From: Rhodobacter sp. | Lineage (GTDB): Bacteria > Pseudomonadota > Alphaproteobacteria > Rhodobacterales > Rhodobacteraceae | Assembly: GCA_030065095.1 (NCBI GenBank) | Contig: JASJDP010000006.1 | Span: forward strand, 142,777 to 206,776 | Reading direction: 5' to 3' | DNA: 64,000 bases | Shown: positions 9,580 through 18,090 of the stretch, piece by piece | Layout: the number at the start of each line of letters is the position of its first letter | Numbering within the stretch: the stretch's first letter is position 1 | Program-made: the position numbers and the translations under genes | The notes under the pieces: generated by a model | Told to the model about the DNA's origin: nothing | The model's database searches: none | The model's input: only the letters and a program-made list of their open reading frames with translations

Positions 9580-10322
9580 GCCGCCGCACCGATCCAACGA
9601 TTGGCCGGCGCAAGGGCCGCCAGATGCGCGTCGTCCGGCCGCCAGCCTTCAATGCGCAGCATCGCGTCAAGGCTCGCCATCGTCACCGGCTGCGCGATCG
9701 GAATGCCGGCGGTTTCTCCCAAGGCGCTCAAGACCGCCGCATAGTCTCGCGACCCCTTCTTGCGTGGCGGTGCGAAATCGTCCGCTGCCAGTCCAGACGC
9801 GAATCCCTTCAGGTAGACGGCGTGATAGGCTAGCCCAAGAAAGTGCCCGCGCGGCCCTGGCACCGACCAGCCGCCCGGACGCCGTTGCGCGCTCGCCAGC
9901 AACTCCCGGGCGACACTGGCAGGAAAGGCCGGCACATCGTGCAGCAGTTCCGGCCGGTATCCCGTTCCGCCGGTTCCCGTTTCGGAGTAATAGTCGATCT
10001 TTTGCCCCCGCGGCCAGGTGGATAGCAGGGCATCGACGGTACCGACCGCCTCGTCCGCCACCAGGATGTCAAGATCGTGGCCCCGCGCGATGTGCGGCAA
10101 CTCGTCGAACCAGCGCAAGACGACATGGCGCGCGCCGGCATCCTCCAAGGCGCGAAAGAACCCCTCGACCCCCAATTGCGGCGGGATGAACAGCTTGCCG
10201 CGTGGGTTTACCAGCCGCGTTGCCCAGCGGCGCCCGCCCGCCCCCAGGAACGGGAATATCGGATCCAGCAGCAAGGTAAGTCCTTGCCGCAACTGCCGTT
10301 TTACAAATCCTCGTACCACCAC
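9576..10322 (-). CDS. Nucleotidyltransferase-like protein
   Basis: The 248-residue protein has, at residues 57-90, a helix followed by GARHVVLRWFD and GHDLDILVAD. This is the strand-turn-strand with paired aspartates (Asp83, Asp85) of the polymerase-beta-type nucleotidyltransferase superfamily, nearest to the loosely defined NTP_transf_5-like proteins. It could transfer a nucleotide or prime a phosphate on a sugar, but this is inference. The GTG start has an upstream GGAG and lies 4 bases after the wzx stop. Its 3' end overlaps the kinase gene. A degenerate copy of this protein forms the N-terminal domain of the convergent 592-residue protein. Confidence 0.65.
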   Translation of the reverse strand: MVVRGFVKRQLRQGLTLLLDPIFPFLGAGGRRWATRLVNPRGKLFIPPQLGVEGFFRALEDAGARHVVLRWFDELPHIARGHDLDILVADEAVGTVDALLSTWPRGQKIDYYSETGTGGTGYRPELLHDVPAFPASVARELLASAQRRPGGWSVPGPRGHFLGLAYHAVYLKGFASGLAADDFAPPRKKGSRDYAAVLSALGETAGIPIAQPVTMASLDAMLRIEGWRPDDAHLAALAPANRWIGAAA

Positions 10323-10326
10323 CGCG

Positions 10327-11664
10327 TCACTCCGTTGACAGCCTCGCCCGACGGGGCAGCAGTTCGGCGATCCGCCGGGGCCAAAAGATGGCCTTGATCT
10401 GCATGACCGCGACCGGCCTCAGGCTTGGTATCACGGGGGCCAGCAGAAGCGGCGCCAGCGTATAGGAAATCACCGTGGCGACCGCCGCGCCTGCGGCTCC
10501 GTAGATCGGGATCAGCAGCAGGTTGAGCCCGACATTCAGCGTCGCCCCGGTCATGTGGATCGTCGCGGATCCCCAGAAAAGCGCCTCGGCAAGGAGCCAT
10601 TTGTGGATCAAGGCCCGGGTTGCGACGACGATGCCGACCCATACGTATAGCTGCAAAATGAAGACCGCATCCAGATAGGCGGCGCCGAACAGGAGCGCGA
10701 TCATCGGTTTGGCCCAGAAGAACGACGACGCCGCAACCAGCGTGCCGAAGGCCGCGAAGACGTCCATCGCATCCTGCATCCGCCGCGCGTACCGCTTTGG
10801 CGCGCTTGACCGCAGCTCCACCATCCGGGGGAAGGCGGCAAGAGCAAGCGTTGCAGGCAGCATGTACCAGGCTTCGGATAGACGGGCCGCCACGCTGTAG
10901 ATGCCCGTCACCTCCTTGCCGGCCATGTAGGACAGAAACAGGATGTCGATCTTCAGATAGATGACCGCCGAAACCGCACCCAGCATCAGCGGAAAGGCCT
11001 GCTTGAGATATCTGGGAACGCGCGCCAGGTCGACGCTGAACCCGGGCGGCACGCCGGAAAACCGGCGATAGGCAATGACGACCCCCAGGGATTGGGCCAC
11101 GGTCTGCCCGGCATTCGCCAGAATGAAGGCGTTGACCGATTGCCCCGACACGATCAACCCCACCTTGATCAGGCTGAAGGTGAGCAGGACAAAGACCGAG
11201 TAGATGACGAACGGCCGCGGGTTTTGATCGGCGATGAAGTATTCCTGTATCGTGTCGATGGTCTTGAACAGCGCCGCCCCGGCGAGGATCAGACACAGGA
11301 TTGCGATATGTTCGTGTGGGATCGGAAACCGTGACGCGACAGCATAGACGACTGCGACCGACAGAAGCGTCCCGCAAAGTCGCATGACCGTAACCGTGCC
11401 AAGGATGCGACCGGTTTCATCGGGGTGCAGCTTGAATTCGCGCAGCGACAGATTGCGCAGGCCCATCGTCGTCAGCGGCGCGGCAAGGGCAACCAATGAG
11501 ACGGCGTAACTCAGAACGCCGTATTGCTCGGGGCCAAGGTGCCGCGCGATGAGAACGGCCAAGACCAGCGTGTTCAGCATCGAGATCAGCTGCTTTGCGA
11601 TCAGCCAGCCGCCGGACTTCAGTATGCGCGTTCGCGCCTGTGATATCACGACAGAGCCAAACAC
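10327..11664 (-). CDS. Wzx-type polysaccharide flippase (MATE/MOP superfamily)
   Basis: The 445-residue integral membrane protein has about 12-14 hydrophobic segments. The N-terminus fits the polysaccharide-synthase family: a GGWLIAKQLI helix, then IARHLGPEQYGVLSYA. It should move undecaprenyl-linked repeat units across the inner membrane. It starts at a GTG with AGGTG upstream and heads a three-gene minus-strand operon with the nucleotidyltransferase-like and kinase-like genes. The 234 bases upstream are shared with the divergent GT4 gene. Confidence 0.9.
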   Translation of the reverse strand: MFGSVVISQARTRILKSGGWLIAKQLISMLNTLVLAVLIARHLGPEQYGVLSYAVSLVALAAPLTTMGLRNLSLREFKLHPDETGRILGTVTVMRLCGTLLSVAVVYAVASRFPIPHEHIAILCLILAGAALFKTIDTIQEYFIADQNPRPFVIYSVFVLLTFSLIKVGLIVSGQSVNAFILANAGQTVAQSLGVVIAYRRFSGVPPGFSVDLARVPRYLKQAFPLMLGAVSAVIYLKIDILFLSYMAGKEVTGIYSVAARLSEAWYMLPATLALAAFPRMVELRSSAPKRYARRMQDAMDVFAAFGTLVAASSFFWAKPMIALLFGAAYLDAVFILQLYVWVGIVVATRALIHKWLLAEALFWGSATIHMTGATLNVGLNLLLIPIYGAAGAAVATVISYTLAPLLLAPVIPSLRPVAVMQIKAIFWPRRIAELLPRRARLSTE

Positions 11665-11898
11665 CCAGGCACCTCAGCGCGCCGGGACTGTCGGCGAAAC
11701 AGCATTGGATTTCGTAAGCGGAGCGTTCGGCATGTCCCCCAACCCGAGATCCGATCCAAGACCGGGCTTTACCCATTGCGACTATTGAGTTTTTTCCAGG
11801 ATATGTAAATCTTGACCGGCCGCAGACGGGCTTTTGTCGCCAAATCGGACGAGGTGATGCAGGTTGGGACAGTTTGTTGAAAGCAGGGGGACCTAGCG

Positions 11899-13029
11899 GT
11901 GCGAAGGATCGCGTTTTTCTCTCTGACGCCATCCCCGCCGGCCCCGCCTGCCAACAAGATGGTGCTGCAGGAATTGCAGGCTGCATTTCCGGACCACGTG
12001 ATCGATGTCATCTATGTTCTGGAGCAGCTAAAGCGCGCACCCGCGGCCCTGGCTGTTGCGGCCATCGCTGCCGGGACATCCTACGCGCCGGACTTGCTGC
12101 GACGCCGAAAAGCCTTCAAATATGCGGTCTTTCGCACGCCATGGCTCTTTCGATGGATCAAGCGCCGCGCGGCCGATCTTATCGACGTTTCCGCCTACGA
12201 TTTCTCATTCCAGATGCAGTCTCTGTTCGATGCCAGCGTCCCGGGGCTCCCGCACTTTGTCTACACCGACCACACGCATCTCGAGAACCTGAACTACGAG
12301 GGCTTTGATCCTGCCGATCTCTACAGTGCGGATTGGATCGATTGCGAACGGGCCGTTTATCGCAACGCAACGATGGTCTTCACGCGAAGCTCGAACGTCA
12401 TGGCGTCATTAGTGTCCCAGTATGAGTGCGATCCCGATCGCCTGGCCTGTGTCTATGCCGGCAGCAACGCCGCCGTCCCGGACAAGGTTCCACATGATCC
12501 TGAGAGATATGCGCGCAAAAACATCCTCTTCGCCGGCATCGATTGGCAGCGAAAGGGCGGGCCAACCCTACTCGCGGCCTTCTCGCGCGTACTTCAGACG
12601 CACCCGGACGCGTCACTCACCATCGTTGGATGTACGCCAGACATCGGCGACACGCTGCGCTGCCGACTCGTCGGGCGCGTCCCGCTCGACGAGATGCCCA
12701 AGCATTTCGCTGCGGCATCCGTGTTCTGCATGCCCACGCAAGTCGAACCTTTCGGGATCGTCTTTGTCGAAGCAATGTGGCATCGCCTGCCGATCGTCGC
12801 GACACGGGTCGGGGCGGTTCCGGACATGGTCGAAGACGGCGAGAACGGCTTCCTCGTTCCGCAAGGTGACGTTGGTCGGCTGGCGGCCAGGCTGACCGCG
12901 CTGCTTGATGATCCCGAACTCTGTGCCCGCTTCGGCAGCGCCAGCCTGCATTTGGCGCGGGACCGCTACGACTGGCCGGCCGTGGTCCGCAGAATGAAAG
13001 AGCGGATTGCAGAGAAAGCGAGACTGTGA
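11899..13029 (+). CDS. Family 4 glycosyltransferase
   Basis: The 376-residue protein has a GT-B layout. NILFAGIDWQRKGGPTLLAAF marks the start of the donor domain, and an EX7E motif is present in VEPFGIVFVEAM, followed by VGAVPDMVEDGENGFLVP. The N-terminal acceptor domain keeps a histidine-rich YTDHTHLENL stretch. The GTG start is preceded by GGGGGA at good spacing. It is transcribed away from wzx and probably adds a sugar in the same pathway. Confidence 0.88.
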   Translation: MRRIAFFSLTPSPPAPPANKMVLQELQAAFPDHVIDVIYVLEQLKRAPAALAVAAIAAGTSYAPDLLRRRKAFKYAVFRTPWLFRWIKRRAADLIDVSAYDFSFQMQSLFDASVPGLPHFVYTDHTHLENLNYEGFDPADLYSADWIDCERAVYRNATMVFTRSSNVMASLVSQYECDPDRLACVYAGSNAAVPDKVPHDPERYARKNILFAGIDWQRKGGPTLLAAFSRVLQTHPDASLTIVGCTPDIGDTLRCRLVGRVPLDEMPKHFAAASVFCMPTQVEPFGIVFVEAMWHRLPIVATRVGAVPDMVEDGENGFLVPQGDVGRLAARLTALLDDPELCARFGSASLHLARDRYDWPAVVRRMKERIAEKARL

Positions 13030-13389
13030 TCGGCCGCCGTCGCGACGTCCCTGATGTTGCGTTGTGGGTGATCGCCCGCATCCGCTTTGGTGCCGGGCAT
13101 CGACCGCCACGTCAGGCCCTCGCGCCCGCAGCAGGTTCTCGCAGCGCCCTACCCCGCGATCTGTCAAAGGCCACCAGATAAGCGCGTATTGCGCCGTGCA
13201 ATTTGGCGCCGCGCGATGATGGCGATGTTCCGCCAAGGCCCCCTGGTTTGGGCAGGTGTCTTGTTTTTGCCATCTGCACGGTCTTTAATGGCGCCGCGAA
13301 TACGCGGAACAACTCCTGTTAGTGATCATGCCACGGTACTTTGTGCTGGAAACAACGAAGGGGATCGCAATCCGGCGGTTGGCCCAGTA
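13030..13389. other. Intergenic region
   Basis: The 360 bases between the GT4 gene and a small membrane-protein gene show no recognisable protein, RNA or clear terminator. A long open frame extends the small gene upstream to 13087, but its translation is low-complexity arginine/proline and resembles nothing. Confidence 0.4.
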
Positions 13390-13644
13390 ATGAAGATGGT
13401 TGCCGGTCTGATTTTCGGGCTTGTCGGCGCTTTGCTGGGTGCGGGCGCGGCATTTCTGGCCGGCTATGGCGTGGTCGGCATCGTGATGGCTTACATTGCG
13501 GCGGGCGTCGCCGGTTTTCTCGGGGCCGCGGTGATCGCCTGGCATATGCAGGGTGCGACAGACGCGCCGTCCTACCCGGGTCTCGCCGCCGGAGAGCCGG
13601 GGGCCACCGACCTCGACGACGAACAACATGGAACCGGACCATAG
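13390..13644 (+). CDS. Small membrane protein of unknown function
   Basis: The 84-residue product starts MKMVAGLIFG. It has two closely spaced, glycine- and alanine-rich hydrophobic segments (residues about 4-27 and 29-51), then a short hydrophilic acidic tail. A second ATG two codons later is equally possible. No strong ribosome-binding site is visible. It converges on the exoY-like gene. The clean membrane-hairpin pattern supports a real gene; the function is unknown. Confidence 0.5.
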   Translation: MKMVAGLIFGLVGALLGAGAAFLAGYGVVGIVMAYIAAGVAGFLGAAVIAWHMQGATDAPSYPGLAAGEPGATDLDDEQHGTGP

Positions 13645-13716
13645 AAACCCGGCTTCGCACGATCTACTCCGTCAATCTGTCTCGGACCGGCGCCAATTGG
13701 GATCGACCAGCGCCGT

Positions 13717-14391
13717 TTAGCAGCCTGTGCCGCGTAGCACTGCGGGAACGGTTTTGACCAGAAGACGCACATCCTGCAAAAGCGACATGGACCGGAGGTA
13801 GCGGTTGTCGTAGTCGACGCGGTCCCCAAAGGACGCCTGGTTCCGAGCCGTGACCTGCCACAATCCGGTTATGCCAGGCTTTAGGCGATAGTATGCCTCG
13901 CCGCCGGCGCGCAGGTAGTCCTCCTCTTGCTCGACCATAAAGGGGCGAGGTCCGACAAGGCTCATGTCGCCCCACAAAACGTTCAGCAACTGCGGGAGTT
14001 CATCAAGGCCCGTTTTTCGCAGGAAACGTCCCAACGGCGTCACCCTGGGATCGTCATGCAGCTTCTGCATGACACGCCACTCGGCGGCGGCCTCGGGGTT
14101 CGATGCAAGATATTCAGCCAGGACCCGCTGACTGTCTTTCACCATCGTGCGCAGTTTGAGGATCTCGAACGCCTTGCCGTTCTGCCCGACGCGTGTCTGG
14201 CTGTAGAGCCCGGGACCGCCGTCCAGCCGAACCAGTGCCCACAAACATAAAAGGATCGGAACGAAAAAGGGCGCCGTCAAAACAAGGAGCGACAGGTCGA
14301 AGGCCCGCTTTGCGTATCCGCCATAGAAGTTCAACTTCCCTGGCTCGCGGACGCAGACATCCGCGCGGCCCAGTGCAACAGTGTCTTTCAT
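13717..14391 (-). CDS. Undecaprenyl-phosphate sugar phosphotransferase (ExoY/WbaP C-terminal type)
   Basis: The protein has 224 residues. After a short leader comes one hydrophobic re-entrant or membrane segment (about residues 30-52). The catalytic domain follows with the family motifs KLRTM, DELPQLLNVLWGDMSLVGPRP (written here as its core) and LKPGITGLWQVTAR. It loads the first sugar-1-phosphate onto undecaprenyl phosphate and so starts repeat-unit synthesis. The length matches the short ExoY/PglC-like class, without the extra N-terminal membrane domain of WbaP. It is transcribed alone, divergent from the secreted-protein gene. Confidence 0.93.
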   Translation of the reverse strand: MKDTVALGRADVCVREPGKLNFYGGYAKRAFDLSLLVLTAPFFVPILLCLWALVRLDGGPGLYSQTRVGQNGKAFEILKLRTMVKDSQRVLAEYLASNPEAAAEWRVMQKLHDDPRVTPLGRFLRKTGLDELPQLLNVLWGDMSLVGPRPFMVEQEEDYLRAGGEAYYRLKPGITGLWQVTARNQASFGDRVDYDNRYLRSMSLLQDVRLLVKTVPAVLRGTGC

Positions 14392-14748
14392 CTTTCAACC
14401 CCCGACCGAAGGCTACAGCGGAACTCTGGGCCCAACAATCTGCGAGGCCAAAAGTGCCCGAAACATTTTTTTCCAATTTCCGAGACAATCCTTCCTGTCG
14501 GCCGAGTTTCTCTAAAAAAACCGCGTAAACAACGCCATTTTCCAGGAACTCGGCCAAAGTACCGCGGTCACATCTGTCAGCCGAAGCGTCCGCGCCGGTA
14601 CTGCGGCTGCGGAATATTCGGGGACAATCAAAAGGAAATCAAAAGACTGTTGAGCGTTCACAAGAAGATCGGCCAGAACAGCCGGCGCAATCTTGAGCGA
14701 AACTCGGGTGGCGCCTATACGAGCTGGCAAATCAGCAGTACCGGGCCG
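14392..14748. other. Divergent intergenic region with A/T tracts
   Basis: This is the gap between the exoY-like gene and the secreted-protein gene. It has T-rich and A-rich runs around 14464-14520, unusual for this GC-rich locus, and probably carries the promoters for both genes. A TTG at 14650 could lengthen the downstream gene by 33 codons, with AGGA about 14 bases upstream. Confidence 0.45.
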
Positions 14749-15810
14749 ATGTCCTTCAAGCCTCTCAGCTCACTTCCTGACACGCGGTTCCTGGCCTTCC
14801 TGACAGTGCTGTGTCTGTTGCCATTTGACGGGGCGATTGGCCAATCGCTCCCATCCGACGCGACGGCCAACTGCGGTTGCTCTGGCTACGCTACAATCAA
14901 CGGATTGCCGCGGTGTGAGCCGGAGGTCGCGAAAGGGGCGTGCCCGGCGTCGGGTCTTGGCGGCCTTGACGGCAGCCGCGTCGCGACCACCGGCGCGCCA
15001 TCCGGCAGGGGGGTGAGTCCCGCAATGGCCGGGACCGGCGGACGGCATATCGATGGAACGCGCAGCTGTCAGAGCACCGTGGCAACCACTTGGCTTGCCG
15101 ACAGCTTCGGCGATGTTCCGGTCGTCACAGGGACGTTCCAGGGCCGCACGAGGATTGAGGCGCCGGTCTGGGTCCGCAATGCGGATGCGTCCGGCGCAAA
15201 ATACGCGTTCGCGATCGGATCGAGCGGGGAAACGTTGGATCGAAGGGTTGCGTTCAGCAACGTCCGGATCGCCGATCTTCACTCCAAAGACCGTTTCGGG
15301 GCGGGCATCGGGATCAATCCCAGCGCCCAAGGCGCGGAACTCTACCTTGTGAATGTGCTTATCGAGCCGAACTGGCCGAACTGGGACGGATACGAAAGCA
15401 CCAACTACGACGGCATCGTGCTGGACGGAGCGCTGGCGATCTATGCCCAGACCATGACGATCCGGAACTGGAACGCGGATTCAGCCATCGACAACAAGGC
15501 GCGCACCTCGCAATTCGCCGACTTGCACATCCTCGGCAACGGGCATCGGCCCATACGCTACTGGCAACCTGGTCCGCACTACCTTGTGGACACGACGATC
15601 CAGAAACCGGATGGCGGAACGATGATCTGGTTCAAGGACTGCGGCACGGTAGAGCTTCGCATATTCGGATCGTCCTTCAACGGCAGGTCGCGGCTTTCCG
15701 ACGAAATGATCCAATGCGACGTGGGTGAGGCGCCGGATATCGCCTATCTTTCGGAAGATCCGCGATCGACCGGTGAAATGCTCCCGATGTTTGTAGCTTG
15801 TGACGGCTGA
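14749..15810 (+). CDS. Secreted protein, probable beta-helix fold, polysaccharide-locus associated
   Basis: The product is about 353 residues from the ATG at 14749. It starts with a basic residue, a hydrophobic core and a likely signal-peptidase site ending in GAIGQS, so it should be exported. The mature part opens with a cysteine-rich stretch (NCGCSGY, RCEP, GACP). It continues with short alternating strand-like repeats rich in Asn, Asp and Gly (for example AELYLVNVLIEPNW, FADLHILGNG), as in right-handed beta-helix proteins. No catalytic signature was recognised. A lyase, hydrolase or surface-attachment role is only a guess from its position beside the exopolysaccharide genes. A TTG start at 14650 is the alternative. 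Confidence 0.6.
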   Translation: MSFKPLSSLPDTRFLAFLTVLCLLPFDGAIGQSLPSDATANCGCSGYATINGLPRCEPEVAKGACPASGLGGLDGSRVATTGAPSGRGVSPAMAGTGGRHIDGTRSCQSTVATTWLADSFGDVPVVTGTFQGRTRIEAPVWVRNADASGAKYAFAIGSSGETLDRRVAFSNVRIADLHSKDRFGAGIGINPSAQGAELYLVNVLIEPNWPNWDGYESTNYDGIVLDGALAIYAQTMTIRNWNADSAIDNKARTSQFADLHILGNGHRPIRYWQPGPHYLVDTTIQKPDGGTMIWFKDCGTVELRIFGSSFNGRSRLSDEMIQCDVGEAPDIAYLSEDPRSTGEMLPMFVACDG

Positions 15811-16037
15811 CGGATGGCTCGGCGAAACGGAAGCGTGTCTGAGATCGTCGTCGTGTCGAACCGTTGCCATGTCTCCGGGCATCGATAGGCCTGCCCAAGG
15901 CACGAGGATCAGCCGAGCCGTTGCCGCCACCTGCTGCGCATGCCTTCGGACTTGCGAAAATCGATGGCAAAAGGTGAGATGCGCATGAAATGCCTCAGGC
16001 AATCAACGCCCTGGGCAGGCGGAAAGCCGCTGTTCCG

Positions 16038-16385
16038 TTACAAGGCGAAGTCGTCTTCGTATTCTGTCTGGCCCATAGCGGTCCAACTGGCCGCGACGCG
16101 TGCGACCTTGGTATCGCCCCAGGTCTTGAAAACGATCTCGAAACCCTCGCGAGAAATGTTCTCTGCAGTAATCTCAGCGCGTTGGTTGAATCGTTGATCC
16201 ATATCCCACATCTGGAGATGGACCTGGACAGCTGGCTTGTTGCGGTATTTCTCCTTGAATTGGACCGGAACCCGTTTGCATCGCGGGCCGTCGCCAATCC
16301 ACATTTCTCCACCGAACTCAAAATCCGAAAAGAGCAAGGCGCTGCCCTGCTCTATTCCTAGTACACGGCCATCGATTTTATGCAT
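16038..16385 (-). CDS. H-type lectin domain protein
   Basis: The 115-residue cytoplasmic-looking protein has no signal peptide. Residues about 40-110 show the H-type lectin pattern: VPVQFKEKYRNKPAVQVHL, then NQRAEITAENISREGF, then VFKTWGDTKVARV and SWTAMG. The fold binds sugars such as GalNAc in animals and Dictyostelium; bacterial members are uncharacterised. The N-terminus (FEFGGEMWIGDGPR) is typical of the bacterial version. The gene borders an AT-rich stretch and stands alone. Confidence 0.8.
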   Translation of the reverse strand: MHKIDGRVLGIEQGSALLFSDFEFGGEMWIGDGPRCKRVPVQFKEKYRNKPAVQVHLQMWDMDQRFNQRAEITAENISREGFEIVFKTWGDTKVARVAASWTAMGQTEYEDDFAL

Positions 16386-16619
16386 CCCATCCCCCCTTTG
16401 GTCTGCTTGCGAGGCTACGAGTGAATTTGGCTACCAAATCAAATTGCAGATACCCAAGCAATGGTAGTATCTATGTTAAAGAAAGGGCAAGATCACATTT
16501 TCTATTGTTTGGAAAACTAAAACAATCGACCCACATTCAGCAGATTGTAATTCACGGGGCTAATGCAAAATCATTAATACAACCTAAGAATGCCTGCGAG
16601 CGATCCAAATATCCTTTAT
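16386..16619. other. AT-rich intergenic region
   Basis: This stretch between the lectin gene and a transposase fragment is clearly richer in A and T than its surroundings. No coding sequence was recognised. It may hold the lectin promoter and marks the edge of an acquired segment. Confidence 0.45.
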
Positions 16620-16870
16620 AACTGCGCCATGCGAAACTCCATCAAACGCTTGTGCACCGGTCGGGCCCACCCCTCAATCAATCGCAAAGGCAGGCTGCGC
16701 CATATGCATTCGATGACCGGCGTTTCGCACTCTAGACGCATCCACGACTTGCCCACCCATGGCGAGATAGCCCTCGGCGTCTTGGTGTGCATCAAACCGC
16801 TCGCAGAGGCGGTCTGCAGTTCTGATGTCATTGATCCGCTTATGCAGATGCGGGACTATCCCCGAAATGC
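16620..16870 (-). pseudogene. IS5-type transposase fragment
   Basis: On the minus strand, one frame reads INDIRTADRLCERFDAHQDA followed by EGYLAMGGQVVDAS. This matches the internal region of IS5-family (IS1031/ISL2-like) transposases, where a FDxxLxxxGYxAxxGQIVDAT pattern is conserved. The reading frame breaks soon after, no start or DDE catalytic residues remain, and no terminal inverted repeats were seen. It is a short remnant immediately downstream of the second ATP-grasp gene. Confidence 0.6.
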
Positions 16871-18090
16871 TTCGCCATGATGTCGCGGAAAACAGCGTCA
16901 TCCGCCTCGATCTTCTGTGGGTCGGGATGAGAAAACCAAGCGATCGCCGGGCAGGTCAAGAGGTCGACGGTTGGTGTGAACGCCGCACCCTGCTCAACCA
17001 AGACCTTCAGCCCGCGGTAGCTCTGCAAGTCTCGGATCCCGTCAAGGTCGCGCTCGGAGAGGCCGGTAAACACACCGTTCCGGGTCGCGACGGCGAACGC
17101 GATCCGGCCGTTCGCCACCATAGTCGCGGTGTCGACATGCGCCGGCGACAAATAGCTGTCGAGCGTCAGTGTAAGCAAGTCAGGCTCATAGCAGTGGGAA
17201 ATCAATTGTGGGGCAATTCCGCCGTGCAGACGGGCACCGACCTCGATCAACACAGGGCCTGTTTCTGTCGTGTCCATGATCTCGATATGTGCCGGGCCAA
17301 TCGCAACCTCCAGCGCGGCCAAGCACTCTTCCGCATAGGCAATCAGTGGTCCGTATTTTGGATCCTTCGGGTCCAGCAACCGCAGGCTGCGATAGACGAA
17401 CTTGGATCCGTTGGCGGAGATTTTGTCATACTCAGCAATCGAGGACACGGCATAGGTCCCCTGCGACACGACAATATCGATCGCGTATTCGACACCACGA
17501 AGGAATGGCTGGACGAGATAGGTCTCGATCTCCTCTCCGATGCAATTGATGGTATTCCAATCGATTGCATCAACGGCTGCTTTCAACTCGGCGATGGTGT
17601 CGAAGAAAAGCACGCCCTCCGTCGCCCCGCCGTTTGACGGTTTGAGCACATAGGCGCCCTCGGACAGGGTCTGCATCAAGGCGCGTCCGTCAACGGCCGA
17701 GCTGAACGTATAGGTGGGAATGTGAGGCAAACCTTGCGCTTTCAACGCAGCCTGCATGTCATCCTTGTCCCGACGCAGTGAACTCGTTGCGGCCGGATTG
17801 CCCGCGGCACCGATGACTTCGGCCAATCGGTCCGCCTCGCGGACGCCGGTTTCGCTTCCGGCAATCACTGCAGAGACCGCGACATGATTGTCGGAAAGCC
17901 AGTCCCTCAATTGCTTCGTCGATCCAAATATCTGCCGAAAATCCTTTGGCCGGAAGCTATTGCTGAACTCCGCCGAAAGCGTTTGGCAGGCGCGCAGAGC
18001 GACGGGATCAAATCCGCGTTTGTCGACGAGAGGTGCCAGAAGTGATCCTGTTGAAACCGGCTCGACAATGACGACTGTACCGTTGCTCAT
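16840..18090 (-). CDS. ATP-grasp ligase (amino-acid/peptide ligase type)
   Basis: The 416-residue protein starts at an ATG that overlaps the MFS stop by 4 bases (ATGA). ATP-grasp features are YVLKPSNGGATEGV (nucleotide lysine and glycine loop, about residues 145-158), VQPFLRGVEYAIDIVV, and the metal-binding end PVLIEVGARLHGG. The closest broad type is the carnosine-synthase or BacD-like carboxylate-amine ligases. It would activate a carboxylate as acyl phosphate and join it to an amine. As the last gene of a five-gene operon it probably builds a peptide-like bond in a small metabolite. Its 3' end abuts a transposase remnant, so the native C-terminus may be altered. Confidence 0.8.
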   Translation of the reverse strand: MSNGTVVIVEPVSTGSLLAPLVDKRGFDPVALRACQTLSAEFSNSFRPKDFRQIFGSTKQLRDWLSDNHVAVSAVIAGSETGVREADRLAEVIGAAGNPAATSSLRRDKDDMQAALKAQGLPHIPTYTFSSAVDGRALMQTLSEGAYVLKPSNGGATEGVLFFDTIAELKAAVDAIDWNTINCIGEEIETYLVQPFLRGVEYAIDIVVSQGTYAVSSIAEYDKISANGSKFVYRSLRLLDPKDPKYGPLIAYAEECLAALEVAIGPAHIEIMDTTETGPVLIEVGARLHGGIAPQLISHCYEPDLLTLTLDSYLSPAHVDTATMVANGRIAFAVATRNGVFTGLSERDLDGIRDLQSYRGLKVLVEQGAAFTPTVDLLTCPAIAWFSHPDPQKIEADDAVFRDIMAKHFGDSPASA

